A stretch of DNA of 64,000 nucleotides from Burkholderia seminalis DSM 23518 (GCF_902832885.1 NZ_CADFDK010000006.1:310001-374000); one strand, 5' to 3'. Numbered from the stretch's first letter, positions 27,536 to 35,727 are shown. Numbers and translations: made by a program. Notes: a model not told the origin generated them from the letters alone.

Positions 27536-27955
27536 GGCGAAGCTCCTGGGTTATTCGGCTCCCGCGCTGAAACGCCACAACGCCTCCCGCACGCCGCCCT
27601 GCGCGGCTTTTCGGGATTTTTCGCCGAAGATTGTTGAACAATTTCGGCCGATTCTGACCAGTTCAAATTGAAATCTGAATTCGGGTTTACGCGGCACACG
27701 GCGTCGGCGGACACGCCACGGGCGTGCACGCACAGCCGGTCGCCCGGCGCATGGAACGGGTCATCAAAAAGGAGCAAGGAACTCGCACGGACGAGGCCTG
27801 GGACGGCGTCCGTCGAGATACGGCGCCGCGGGCACGACGCGTGTTGCGGGGATCAGGAGGCGGGTTTCGGCATCCGGCACGGACGGCGCCGAGCGGGTTC
27901 GCGGCCTCCGCCGCCGCTGCTTCGCAGGCCGGGAGGCCAGCGGATCCGGGCACCG
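27536..27955. other. Intergenic region upstream of the binding-protein operon
   Basis: About 420 bases without a gene. It carries the second copy of the GntR-type inverted repeat (27630-27642). The interval 27643-27700 is AT-rich and likely holds the leftward promoter (a TTGAAC on the minus strand near 27668). The remainder shows only shadow ORFs. Confidence 0.45.
27630..27642. promoter_or_regulatory. Candidate GntR/FCD operator, copy 2
   Basis: ATTGTTGAACAAT, identical over 13 bases to the repeat at 21517-21529. It lies about 95 bases upstream of the binding-protein start. Two identical sites at the outer ends of two convergent operons support joint control by the GntR protein at 22565-23239. 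Confidence 0.6.
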
Positions 27956-27966
27956 GGGCTGCAACG

Positions 27967-27998
27967 CAAAACCGCCGGCATGTGCCGGCGGTTTTTTC
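27967..27998 (-). terminator. Rho-independent terminator (copy 2 of a 53-bp repeat)
   Basis: Same CCGCCGGCA/TGCCGGCGG hairpin as at 21366-21396, with AAAA and TTTTTT flanks that can end transcription in either direction. Here it lies 33 bases after the end of the leftward Glu/Asp-type binding-protein gene. The conserved unit spans 27956-28009. Confidence 0.85.
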
Positions 27999-28030
27999 AT
28001 GTGCGGCGCGATACCGCCACGATGCGGCGA

Positions 28031-28927
28031 TCAGTACTGCGCCTGGTCCGTCGGATTCTTGAACAGCTGCTTCATCTCCGGCGACAGCGGATAGTTGAGG
28101 CTCACGCCCTTCGGCGGAATCGGCTGCATGAACCACTGGTCGTAGAGCTTCTCGGCCGCGCCCGACGTCTGCATCTTCGCGATCACGCCGTCGACGACCC
28201 GCTTGAACGCCGGATCGTCCCTGCGCATCATGCACGCGTAGTTTTCGTGGACGAGCGGCGTGCCCGACACCGTGTACGCGCCCGGGTTGCGGTCCTTCGC
28301 GATCTCGCCGTACAGCAGCGGCTCGTCCATCACGAACGCCACCGCGCGCCCGGTCGTGACGTTCATGAACGCTTCGGCGTGATCCTTGGCGCTGATGATC
28401 GTCATGTTCATCGCCTTCTCTTCGTTGAGCTTGCGCAGCAGGCGCTCGTCCGACGTGCCGGCCGTCGTCGCGACCGTCTTGCCGGCCAGGTCCGCGAAAT
28501 CCTTCACGCCCGAGTCCTTGCGCGTGCTGAAGCGAATGCCGTACAGAAAAATGCTGTTCGAGAACGCGGCCTGCTTCTGCCGTTCGAGCGTGTTCGTCGT
28601 CGACCCGCACTCGAAATCGATCGTCCCGTTCTGCAGCAGCGGAATCCGGTTCTGCGACGTGATCGGGATTTCCTTCACCGTGAGGTTCGGCGCATTCAGA
28701 TCCGTCTTCAGTTGATCGATGATGCGCGACGCGATGTCCCGCGAGTAGCCGATGTTCTTCTGCTGGTTGTCCGAATACGAGAACGGCACCGACGACTCGC
28801 GAATGCCGAGCGACACGACGCCCGTCTCCTTGATCTTCTTCAGCGTACCGGTAAGGGCCTGTGCGTGCGCGGCGCCCGCCAGCGCGCAGGACAGCGCGAC
28901 AGCCAGCCAACGGAAACGGCGATCCAT
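28031..28927 (-). CDS. Glutamate/aspartate-type ABC transporter binding protein (GltI-like)
   Basis: A 298-residue periplasmic binding protein. A signal peptide ends at AAHAQA (about residue 23). The mature protein shows GltI/AatJ features: IKETGVVSLGIRESSVPFSY, GYSRDIASRIID, CGSTTNTLERQKQAAFSNSIF (in parts) and VSGTPLVHENYACMMRRDDPAF. It is alone: no permease or ATPase gene lies next to it, so it must use a transporter encoded elsewhere or be a leftover. AGGAGATACGC precedes the ATG. It is separated from the amidase operon by a terminator and lacks the 13-bp operator. Confidence 0.92.
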   Translation of the reverse strand: MDRRFRWLAVALSCALAGAAHAQALTGTLKKIKETGVVSLGIRESSVPFSYSDNQQKNIGYSRDIASRIIDQLKTDLNAPNLTVKEIPITSQNRIPLLQNGTIDFECGSTTNTLERQKQAAFSNSIFLYGIRFSTRKDSGVKDFADLAGKTVATTAGTSDERLLRKLNEEKAMNMTIISAKDHAEAFMNVTTGRAVAFVMDEPLLYGEIAKDRNPGAYTVSGTPLVHENYACMMRRDDPAFKRVVDGVIAKMQTSGAAEKLYDQWFMQPIPPKGVSLNYPLSPEMKQLFKNPTDQAQY

Positions 28928-29350
28928 GCGTATCTCCTGACGAAACGTTGATCGAACCGCGATCGTACGCCCGACAATATTCGCGTCACATCAGGGCAAG
29001 CGTAAGCGACTTTCAACACCGGCCGGACCGTGAAAGAGGTTTTCCGTGCCGCGCCAATCGCTTCCGCGCCGTACGGTCACCCCGACCGGCCTCGCACGGG
29101 CTCGCCCCCGCCCTTTGTGCCACCCGTTCCAAACGCGCGTTCATGCTGCGCCGCACCGACGAAATCGTTTGCGGCACCCCCTGTTTTTCTCGCGAAACGC
29201 ACTCAAGAAGCCGCCGCGCACGCCGTTACCCAGTGCATGGCGCGTCGCAGCAACCCTGCTGCAACCGTCAGACAAAAAAGACTAGGTCCGGATCAGCCGG
29301 ACCAGCGCCACCGCCGGCACGACGGTTATCTACGAGGATCGAGTTTCAAC
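28928..29350. other. Divergent intergenic region, GltI-like / protease
   Basis: About 420 bases between divergent genes. An AT-richer patch at 28965-29015 likely serves the leftward gene and 29265-29345 the protease. I see no strong palindrome or small gene. Confidence 0.4.
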
Positions 29351-31012
29351 ATGAGAGCCAAACGTTTCAATTCTGCGCTGGCGCGCTCCGCACACGCGCG
29401 CATGCTCGCCGGCATGCTATCCGCCGCCGCCCTCCTGCCTCTCGCCGGTTGCGGCGGCGGAGGCGGCGGCGACGGCAGCAACCCCTCCTCCTCCAATGCT
29501 GCACCGGCGCCGACACCGACGCCGACGCCGGCCCCCACGCCCACGCCCCCCGCGACCCCGCCCGCCTCGTCAGGCGGCAATGCATGCACCACGCAGCAGG
29601 CCGCCGTGCAGATGGCTGCGCAGACGGCACCGGCCGAGCCGCCGGTCGATCACCTGATCGTCAAGCTGAAGACGCTGACGGCCACGCGTGCGATGTCGGC
29701 CATCGACAACGGGACGCGGCTCGACGCGGTCATCCAGCGCGCGATGACGCGCTGGACGGCGCCGGTGGCCGGCAGCGCGCGCGCCTATGCGAGCACGGTC
29801 GCGCAAGCGCCGGTGAACGTGCAGGTCGAACGGACGATCTCGAACGGCGCGGCCGTGCTGTCGCTCGGCCAGCGCATGGCGGCCACCGACGCAGCCGCAC
29901 TCGCGCAGGCATTCGCGGCCGACAGCGATGTCGACTACGCGGAACCGGATCACCCGATGCAGATTCGCGACACGCCGAGCGACCCGCTCTACAACCAGCA
30001 GTGGTACCTGTCCGACCCGACGGCCGGGATCGACCTGCCGCCCGCCTGGAACGTAAGCAAGGGTTCACCGACCGTCGTCACGGCCGTGCTCGACACGGGC
30101 TACCGGCCGCACGCCGACCTCGTGGGCAACCTGCTGTCCGGCTACAGCTTCATCAGCAACGTCAACACCAGCAACAACGGCATGACGCGCGGCCCCGACG
30201 CAACCGATCCGGGCGACTGGGTCACGCAGCAGGAACTCGACAACGCGAACGGCCCGTACTATCACTGCGCGAGCCAGCCGAGCGACAGCAGCTGGCACGG
30301 CACGCGCGTGATGGGCGTGATCGGCGCGACCGCCAACAACGGCACGGGTATCGCGGGCGTGTCGTGGCTCGGCCAGATCCTGCCGGTGCGCGTCCTCGGC
30401 AAGTGCGGCGGCGTGACGAGCGACATCGCGGACGGCATGCGCTGGGCAGCCGGCATTGCGGTGAACGGCGTCCCGACGAACCCGCGGCCGGCGAAGGTCA
30501 TCAACCTGAGCCTCGGCGGCGTCGGCGCATGCAGCACGACGTTCCAGCAGGCGATCGACGACGTCACCGCGAAAGGGGTGACCGTGGTCGTCGCGGCCGG
30601 CAACGACGGCCTGTCGACCGGCCTCGACCAGCCCGCGAACTGCCGCGGCGTGATCACCGTCGGCGCGACCGACGCGACGGGCCGCCGCGCATCGTTCAGC
30701 AACTTCGGCGCCGATGTCTCGCTGAGCGCACCGGGCGTCAACATCCTGTCGACGTCGAACACCGGCACGACGACGCCGGGCACGGACACCTACGGCCCCG
30801 CGAACGGCACCAGCCTCGCGACGCCGCAAGTGTCGGGGGTCGCCGCGCTGATGCTGTCGGTGAACGGCAACCTCACGCCCGCGCAGATCCAGCAGAAGCT
30901 GCAAGGCGGCACGCGCGCGGCGAAGCTGGCAGCCGGGACGTCGTGCACCGCGATGCCGGCAGGCTCGGGCATCCTCGATGCGGGGGCGGCCATCGCGTCG
31001 GCGAACCAGTAA
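29351..31012 (+). CDS. S8 family (subtilisin-like) serine protease lipoprotein
   Basis: A 553-residue secreted protease. The signal peptide ends in a lipobox (PLAGC), followed by a Gly run and a Pro/Thr linker (about residues 45-75), an inhibitor-like propeptide (about 95-205) and the S8 domain. The triad is visible: Asp248 in VLDTGY, His316 in WHGTRV and Ser488 in GTSLATP, with the oxyanion Asn in VVVAAGND. This resembles the secreted subtilases (MprA-like) of Burkholderia. ATG at 29351 was chosen because it is the only start giving the signal peptide; the frame is open to 29030. A strong hairpin follows. Confidence 0.92.
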   Translation: MRAKRFNSALARSAHARMLAGMLSAAALLPLAGCGGGGGGDGSNPSSSNAAPAPTPTPTPAPTPTPPATPPASSGGNACTTQQAAVQMAAQTAPAEPPVDHLIVKLKTLTATRAMSAIDNGTRLDAVIQRAMTRWTAPVAGSARAYASTVAQAPVNVQVERTISNGAAVLSLGQRMAATDAAALAQAFAADSDVDYAEPDHPMQIRDTPSDPLYNQQWYLSDPTAGIDLPPAWNVSKGSPTVVTAVLDTGYRPHADLVGNLLSGYSFISNVNTSNNGMTRGPDATDPGDWVTQQELDNANGPYYHCASQPSDSSWHGTRVMGVIGATANNGTGIAGVSWLGQILPVRVLGKCGGVTSDIADGMRWAAGIAVNGVPTNPRPAKVINLSLGGVGACSTTFQQAIDDVTAKGVTVVVAAGNDGLSTGLDQPANCRGVITVGATDATGRRASFSNFGADVSLSAPGVNILSTSNTGTTTPGTDTYGPANGTSLATPQVSGVAALMLSVNGNLTPAQIQQKLQGGTRAAKLAAGTSCTAMPAGSGILDAGAAIASANQ

Positions 31013-31030
31013 CCGGCGCGCTGACCGACG

Positions 31031-31070
31031 CGGCCGCGCGCATGCCCGCATGGCGTGCGCGCGGCCGTTT
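31031..31070 (+). terminator. Hairpin terminator after the protease gene
   Basis: A 12-bp stem (CGGCCGCGCGCA with TGCGCGCGGCCG, 31031-31042 and 31056-31067) followed by TTT, starting 19 bases after the protease stop. Confidence 0.65.
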
Positions 31071-31147
31071 CGTTGCCGTCCGTCCGGCGATTCCGCGCAC
31101 CCACGCCGGCCCGGTCAAGCATCTCGAAATAACGCCTGACAAAAGGG

Positions 31148-31177
31148 TTGACGCTTCGCACGACGAGCCATTACCAT
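31148..31177 (+). promoter_or_regulatory. Candidate promoter of the mgtA leader
   Basis: TTGACG (31148-31153) and TACCAT (31172-31177) with an 18-nt spacer. Transcription would begin near 31185, giving an untranslated leader of about 540 nt before mgtA. Confidence 0.45.
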
Positions 31178-31206
31178 CGCTCCCGTCTCAATACATGGAG
31201 TGTTCT

Positions 31207-31260
31207 GTGAACACCGATGCGAGTTGTAGTTGGTGCTCGACCAACTTGACTGCTGCCTGA
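31207..31260 (+). CDS. Possible 17-residue leader peptide upstream of mgtA
   Basis: GTG at 31207 has GGAG 6 nt upstream and opens a 17-codon frame (MNTDASCSWCSTNLTAA) ending in TGA. An in-frame ATG at 31195 would give 21 residues but has no ribosome site. A 7-bp hairpin (AGTTGGT/ACCAACT, 31228-31246) lies inside the frame and a 9-bp one (31287-31313) just after it. This layout recalls the short mgtL leader ORF before Salmonella mgtA, though the peptide differs. Coding is unproven. Confidence 0.4.
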   Translation: MNTDASCSWCSTNLTAA

Positions 31261-31286
31261 GGAAAACGCGCAGAGCCTCGTCTTCT

Positions 31287-31313
31287 GCCGCATCCCGGGA
31301 AGCAGGATGCGGC
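31287..31313 (+). promoter_or_regulatory. Leader hairpin between the short ORF and mgtA
   Basis: GCCGCATCC pairs with GGATGCGGC (9 bp, 9-nt loop), 26 bases after the leader ORF stop. No T-run follows, so if it regulates mgtA it may act with Rho or by alternative pairing rather than as an intrinsic terminator. Further downstream the 16-base string CGTTGCGCGCGGCGCC occurs twice (near 31405 and 31467). Confidence 0.4.
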
Positions 31314-31522
31314 GTCCTTCCGGCCTGACTACCGGCCCGATCTCCCGCCGAATTTTTCGATATCGTCGAATGCACGCGACGCGCCATTGCGCGCGTGCGT
31401 TCACGTTGCGCGCGGCGCCAGCCGCGCGCGCTCTCCGTTCGCGTGCCGTCCGGCCGCGCGCCTCGTTGCGCGCGGCGCCGCCGATCGCCCGTGCCGATTA
31501 TCCGCAACCGACAGGAGTGCAG

Positions 31523-31681
31523 ATGAACTCAGACGACAGTAGTCGATTACCGCTCGCCGGTGCGACGCCGCGCATCGACACGCCGACCGCTTCACGCGCG
31601 CCGGCGAGCGTTCCCGCCTTTTCCGATCCACAGCCGATCGCGCCTGACGCGACGCGGCGGGGAGCGCTCGTGCGTCGATAA
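31523..31681 (+). CDS. Possible 52-residue small protein before mgtA
   Basis: ATG at 31523 with AGGAG 6 nt upstream opens 52 codons ending 47 bases before mgtA. The product (MNSDDSSRLPLAG start) is rich in Pro, Ala, Ser and Arg and has no membrane segment or known motif. A Pro-rich upstream ORF could sense translation speed, as Pro codons in mgtL do, or it may be a plain small protein. The ribosome site is the main support. Confidence 0.4.
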   Translation: MNSDDSSRLPLAGATPRIDTPTASRAPASVPAFSDPQPIAPDATRRGALVRR

Positions 31682-31728
31682 CGTCACGGTCGCTCCCCGC
31701 CCGCCGCCTCGTGCGCAAGGAGCGACTC

Positions 31729-34494
31729 ATGACAACACGACACAACCCATCGCAGAAGAAACAGCGCGGCTTCATCAAGAGCGGCGCCGGCCAGCAGAAC
31801 GCGCCGCGCATCATGCGCGCGGCACAGGAAGCGGCCCGCCCGCTCGAGGACACGCTGAAGACGCTGCACACCAGCACGCGCGGCCTCACCTACGACCAGG
31901 CCGCCGACCGCCTGCAGCACTACGGCCCGAACGAGATCGCGCACGACAAGCCGCCGCACTGGACCCGCCAGTTGCTGCTCTCGTTCCACAATCCGTTCGT
32001 CTACGTGCTGCTGGTGCTCGCCACCATCAGCTTCTTCACCGACGTCTACTTCGCGGCGCCCGACGATCGCGACTATGTCGGCATGACGATCCTGCTGACG
32101 ATGGTCACGATCAGCGCGCTGCTGCGCTTCGTGCAGGAATTCCGTTCGTTGCGCGCGGCCGAGAAGCTCAAGGCGATGGTCCGCACGACGGCCACCGTGC
32201 AGCGCGCGATGACCGACACGTCCGAGCCGACCCGGCGCGAGGTGCCGATGCGCGAGGTCGTGACCGGCGACATCGTGCACCTGTCGGCCGGCGACATGAT
32301 CCCCGCCGACGTCCGCCTGCTCGCATCGCGCGACCTGTTCATCAGCCAGGCCGTACTGACCGGCGAAGCGCTGCCCGTCGAGAAGTACGACACGCTCGGC
32401 GCGGTGGCCGGCAAGTCCGCGGGTACACCGGCCGCCGGCTCGGCGCCCGACGCGTCGGCGTCGCTGCTCGATCTCGAGAACGTCTGCTTCATGGGCACCA
32501 ACGTCGTCAGCGGCACGGCGACGGCCGTCGTCGTCGCGACCGGAGAAGACACGTACTTCGGCTCGCTCGCGCGCAACGTCGTGAGCCACAAGCGCATCGA
32601 GACGAGCTTCGACCGCGGCGTCGCGAGCGTGAGCTGGCTGCTGATCAAGTTCATGTTCGTGATGGTGCCGATCGTGTTCATGATCAACGGGCTGACCAAG
32701 GGCGACTGGCTGAGCGCGCTCACGTTCGCGCTCGCCGTGGCCGTCGGCCTGACGCCCGAGATGCTGCCGATGATCGTCAGTGCGAACCTCGCGCGCGGCG
32801 CGGTGGCGATGGCACGCCGCAAGGTCGTGGTCAAGCGGCTGAATTCGGTGCAGAACTTCGGCGCGATGGACGTGCTGTGCACCGACAAGACCGGCACGCT
32901 CACGCAGGACAAGATCATCCTCGAACATCACCTCGACCTGTCCGGTCACAAGAACGAGGAAATCCTGCGGCTCGGCTGGCTGAACAGCTTTCACCAGAGC
33001 GGCCAGAAGAACCTGATCGACATCGCGGTCGTCGCGCGCGCCGACGAGATCGGCGAACGCGTGAAGCCGCAGGGCTACAAGAAGATCGACGAGCTGCCGT
33101 TCGACTTCGTGCGGCGCCGCCTGTCGGTCGTCGTCGAGGACCGGCACGGCACGCATCTGCTGATCTGCAAGGGTGCGGTCGAGGAAATGCTCGCCGTGTC
33201 GACCCACGTGCAGGACGAAGACGGCGTACGCCCGCTCGACTTCGTCGCGCGCAAGCGGCTGCTCGAACAGGCGACCGCCTACAACGAGGACGGCTTCCGC
33301 GTGCTCGTGCTCGCGACGCGTACGATTGCACGCGGCGACGAGCGCGCGCAGTATCGCACCGCCGACGAACACGATCTCGTCGTGCGCGGCTTCCTGACCT
33401 TCCTCGATCCGCCGAAGGAATCGGCCGCGCCGGCCCTCGCCGCGCTGCGCGAAAACGGCGTCGCGGTCAAGGTGCTGACGGGCGACAACCCGACCGTCAC
33501 GATGAAGGTGTGCCGCCAGGTCGGCCTCGAACCCGGCAAGCCGATGCTCGGCACGGAAATCGAAGCGCTCGACGACGCGACGCTCGCGCAGGTCGTCGAA
33601 CGCACGACCGTGTTCGCGAAGCTCACGCCGCTGCAGAAGGCGCGCATCGTCAAGGCGCTGCAGGCGAACGGCCACACGGTCGGCTTCCTTGGCGACGGCA
33701 TCAACGATGCGCCCGCGCTGCGCGACGCCGACGTCGGCATCTCGGTCGACAGCGGCGCCGACATCGCGAAGGAAACCGCCGACATCATCCTGCTCGAAAA
33801 GAGCCTGATGGTGCTCGAGGAAGGCGTGATCAAGGGCCGCGAGACGTTCGGCAACATCCTGAAGTACCTGAACATGACCGCCAGCTCGAACTTCGGCAAC
33901 GTGTTCTCGGTGCTCGTCGCCAGCGCGTTCCTGCCGTGGGAGCCGATGCTCGCGACCCAGCTGCTCGTGCTGAACCTGATCTACGACACGTCGCAGATGC
34001 TGCTGCCGTGGGACCGGATGGACCCCGAGTTCCTGAAGAAGCCGCGCAAGTGGGAAGCCGGCAACATCAGCCGCTTCATGCTGTGGGTCGGGCCGACCTC
34101 GTCGGTATTCGACATCACGACGTACGTCCTGATGTGGACCGTGTTCGGCGCGGGCGCGCTGTATCACCTGAACGGCGGTACGGGCGGCCAGGTCGTGATG
34201 AACTCCGGCTGGTTCATCGAGAGCCTCGTGTCGCAAACGCTCGTCGTGCACCTGCTGCGCACGCAGAAGATCCCGTTCCTGCAGAGCACGGCGTCGCTGC
34301 CGGTGCTGCTGTCGACCTTCACCGCGATCGCGATCGGCTGCTGGCTGCCGTTCTCGCCGTTCGCGGAAGCGATCGGCTTCATGCACCTGCCGGGCACCTA
34401 CTGGCTGTGGCTCGCCGCGACGATGATCGGCTACATCCTGCTCGCGCAGATCGTCAAGACGATCTACGTGCGCCGCTACAAGCAGTGGTTCTGA
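31729..34494 (+). CDS. mgtA: Magnesium-translocating P-type ATPase MgtA/MgtB
   Basis: A 921-residue inner-membrane P3B ATPase that brings Mg2+ into the cell. It shows the TGE actuator loop (LTGEALPVEK), the phosphorylated Asp386 in DKTGTLT, the hinge GDGINDAPALRDAD and the P3B-type segment PEMLPMIV in the membrane domain; the C-terminal third has the extra helices of the family. The length fits E. coli MgtA (898). AAGGAG lies 8 nt before ATG 31729. The long upstream leader suggests regulation by transcript elongation or translation, as in enterobacteria. A very stable hairpin follows the stop. Confidence 0.95.
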   Translation: MTTRHNPSQKKQRGFIKSGAGQQNAPRIMRAAQEAARPLEDTLKTLHTSTRGLTYDQAADRLQHYGPNEIAHDKPPHWTRQLLLSFHNPFVYVLLVLATISFFTDVYFAAPDDRDYVGMTILLTMVTISALLRFVQEFRSLRAAEKLKAMVRTTATVQRAMTDTSEPTRREVPMREVVTGDIVHLSAGDMIPADVRLLASRDLFISQAVLTGEALPVEKYDTLGAVAGKSAGTPAAGSAPDASASLLDLENVCFMGTNVVSGTATAVVVATGEDTYFGSLARNVVSHKRIETSFDRGVASVSWLLIKFMFVMVPIVFMINGLTKGDWLSALTFALAVAVGLTPEMLPMIVSANLARGAVAMARRKVVVKRLNSVQNFGAMDVLCTDKTGTLTQDKIILEHHLDLSGHKNEEILRLGWLNSFHQSGQKNLIDIAVVARADEIGERVKPQGYKKIDELPFDFVRRRLSVVVEDRHGTHLLICKGAVEEMLAVSTHVQDEDGVRPLDFVARKRLLEQATAYNEDGFRVLVLATRTIARGDERAQYRTADEHDLVVRGFLTFLDPPKESAAPALAALRENGVAVKVLTGDNPTVTMKVCRQVGLEPGKPMLGTEIEALDDATLAQVVERTTVFAKLTPLQKARIVKALQANGHTVGFLGDGINDAPALRDADVGISVDSGADIAKETADIILLEKSLMVLEEGVIKGRETFGNILKYLNMTASSNFGNVFSVLVASAFLPWEPMLATQLLVLNLIYDTSQMLLPWDRMDPEFLKKPRKWEAGNISRFMLWVGPTSSVFDITTYVLMWTVFGAGALYHLNGGTGGQVVMNSGWFIESLVSQTLVVHLLRTQKIPFLQSTASLPVLLSTFTAIAIGCWLPFSPFAEAIGFMHLPGTYWLWLAATMIGYILLAQIVKTIYVRRYKQWF

Positions 34495-34533
34495 TCCGTT
34501 CAGGATCGGTACCGGTTCCGTCCGGATGACGAC

Positions 34534-34565
34534 GTGCCGGCCCGCGCCACGCCGCGGGCCGGCAC
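34534..34565. terminator. Very stable hairpin after mgtA
   Basis: A perfect 13-bp GC-rich stem (GTGCCGGCCCGCG with CGCGGGCCGGCAC) and a 6-nt loop, 40 bases after mgtA and 26 bases before the next start. No T-run follows. It may end or protect the mgtA transcript, or separate its level from the downstream gene. Confidence 0.5.
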
Positions 34566-34591
34566 ACTCACGACGCTCCACGGGTAATGTG

Positions 34592-35335
34592 ATGAAAAGA
34601 ATCCTTCCGCTCGCCGCCGCGAGCGCCCTCCTTGCGCCCCTCGAAGCCCATGCCGCCCATCCGCTCGTCAGCGACGACACGGGCACGCAGGGCAACGCGA
34701 ACTGGCAGGTCGAGTTCAACGGCGAGGAAACCTCGAAACAGGAAGACAGCGGCCGCCACCAGTTGTGGAACGCGACGCTCACGCGCGGGTTCGGCGAACA
34801 CGCCGACGTGTACGTCAACGCGCCGTACACGCATCTGCAAACACGCACCGACGAGAACGGCGCCGGCATCGGCGATGTCGAAATCGGCATGAAATGGCGC
34901 TTCTTCGAACGCGGGCCGCTGTCGCTCGCGCTGAAGCCGAAAGTGACGATGCCGACCGGCAACGACAGCCGCGGGCTCGGCACGGGCCGCGTCGGCACCG
35001 GTGCGACGTTGCTCGCGCAGGCCGACGTCGCGCGTGTCTCGCTGCTCGCGAACGCGGGCATCGCGTACCAGCCGAATCGCCAGGGCGACCTGACGTCGGC
35101 CTGGGCCGTGTCGGCCGCCGCGATCTACAAGGCGACCGACCGGCTGCAACTCGTGGCCGACATCGGCACGTCGCGCAACACGGAAACCACCGCCGGCGCG
35201 AATCCGGCATTCGTGCTCGCGGGCGCGATCTATTCGCCGACGCGCTGGCTCGATCTCGACATCGGCTACCGGCGCGGGCTGAACGATCAGACCTATCGTC
35301 ATTCGGTGATGGGCGGCGTGACGGCGCGCTGGTAA
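34592..35335 (+). CDS. Putative outer-membrane protein (phenol MetA-pathway/transporter family)
   Basis: A 247-residue exported protein with a signal peptide (MKRILPLAAASALLAPLEAHA) and alternating beta strands that end in an aromatic residue (VMGGVTARW), consistent with a 10-12 strand outer-membrane barrel. The mature start HPLVSDDTGTQG and the GDVEIGMKWRF and KVTMPTGND stretches look like the family once tied to phenol MetA degradation. A role in this context is unknown; it follows mgtA but a strong hairpin separates them. No good ribosome site is seen before ATG 34592. Confidence 0.75.
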   Translation: MKRILPLAAASALLAPLEAHAAHPLVSDDTGTQGNANWQVEFNGEETSKQEDSGRHQLWNATLTRGFGEHADVYVNAPYTHLQTRTDENGAGIGDVEIGMKWRFFERGPLSLALKPKVTMPTGNDSRGLGTGRVGTGATLLAQADVARVSLLANAGIAYQPNRQGDLTSAWAVSAAAIYKATDRLQLVADIGTSRNTETTAGANPAFVLAGAIYSPTRWLDLDIGYRRGLNDQTYRHSVMGGVTARW

Positions 35336-35374
35336 TACGCGGCATGGCGCCGCGCACGCGCGGGCAGCCATTCG

Positions 35375-35400
35375 ACGGGCCGCATCGGCGGCCCGTTCTT
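35375..35400. terminator. Two-way terminator between convergent genes
   Basis: ACGGGCCGC pairs with GCGGCCCGT (9 bp, loop ATCG), followed by TCTTCATT on plus. It lies between the outer-membrane gene (ends 35335) and the leftward HTH gene (ends 35404). Confidence 0.7.
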
Positions 35401-35403
35401 CAT

Positions 35404-35727
35404 TCACGGGCCGTCGTTCGCGCCGAACAGTTGCGCGCACACCGCGCGCCCTTCGTCGGTCAGCGCGGCGCTACCGGTGCCGTCCTCGTTCAACGTCGTG
35501 GCGCTCAGGCCCGCGGCGTCGAGCTGCGTCAGCACGCGGCGCAGCGTACTCATCGGCAGTTGCGTGCGCTTCGCGATCTTCGGCAGCGACCACGTCTTGC
35601 CGGCCGGATCGCTCGCGGCCTCGTGCAGCGTCGCGAGCGTCGCAACGAGCGCGGGATCGAGCGGGGATTCGTCGGATTCTGAAGTCATCGGTTCGGGTGC
35701 GTCGGCCGGCGCCGGGCCGGCCTTCAT
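35404..35727 (-). CDS. Small winged-helix (MarR-like) regulator
   Basis: A 107-residue protein with one winged helix-turn-helix at about residues 45-95 (WSLPKIAKRTQLPMSTLRRVLTQL, in parts, then a wing EDGTGSAALTDEG). The first 25 residues are Pro/Ser/Asp-rich. It is too short for a full MarR dimerisation helix set. The start is uncertain: ATG 35727 or ATG 35688 (MTSESDES). It lies 34 bases after the LysR gene on the same strand. Confidence 0.75.
   Translation of the reverse strand: MKAGPAPADAPEPMTSESDESPLDPALVATLATLHEAASDPAGKTWSLPKIAKRTQLPMSTLRRVLTQLDAAGLSATTLNEDGTGSAALTDEGRAVCAQLFGANDGP

Noticed and set aside
26616-27641. Long open frame making the permease-ATPase 842 residues
   Set aside because: The extra N-terminal part lies over the binding-protein gene in another frame and is Arg-rich without membrane segments; ATG 26615 has a strong ribosome site.
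31195-31260. ATG at 31195 as start of the mgtA leader ORF
   Set aside because: No ribosome site precedes it, while GTG 31207 has GGAG 6 nt upstream; kept only as an alternative.
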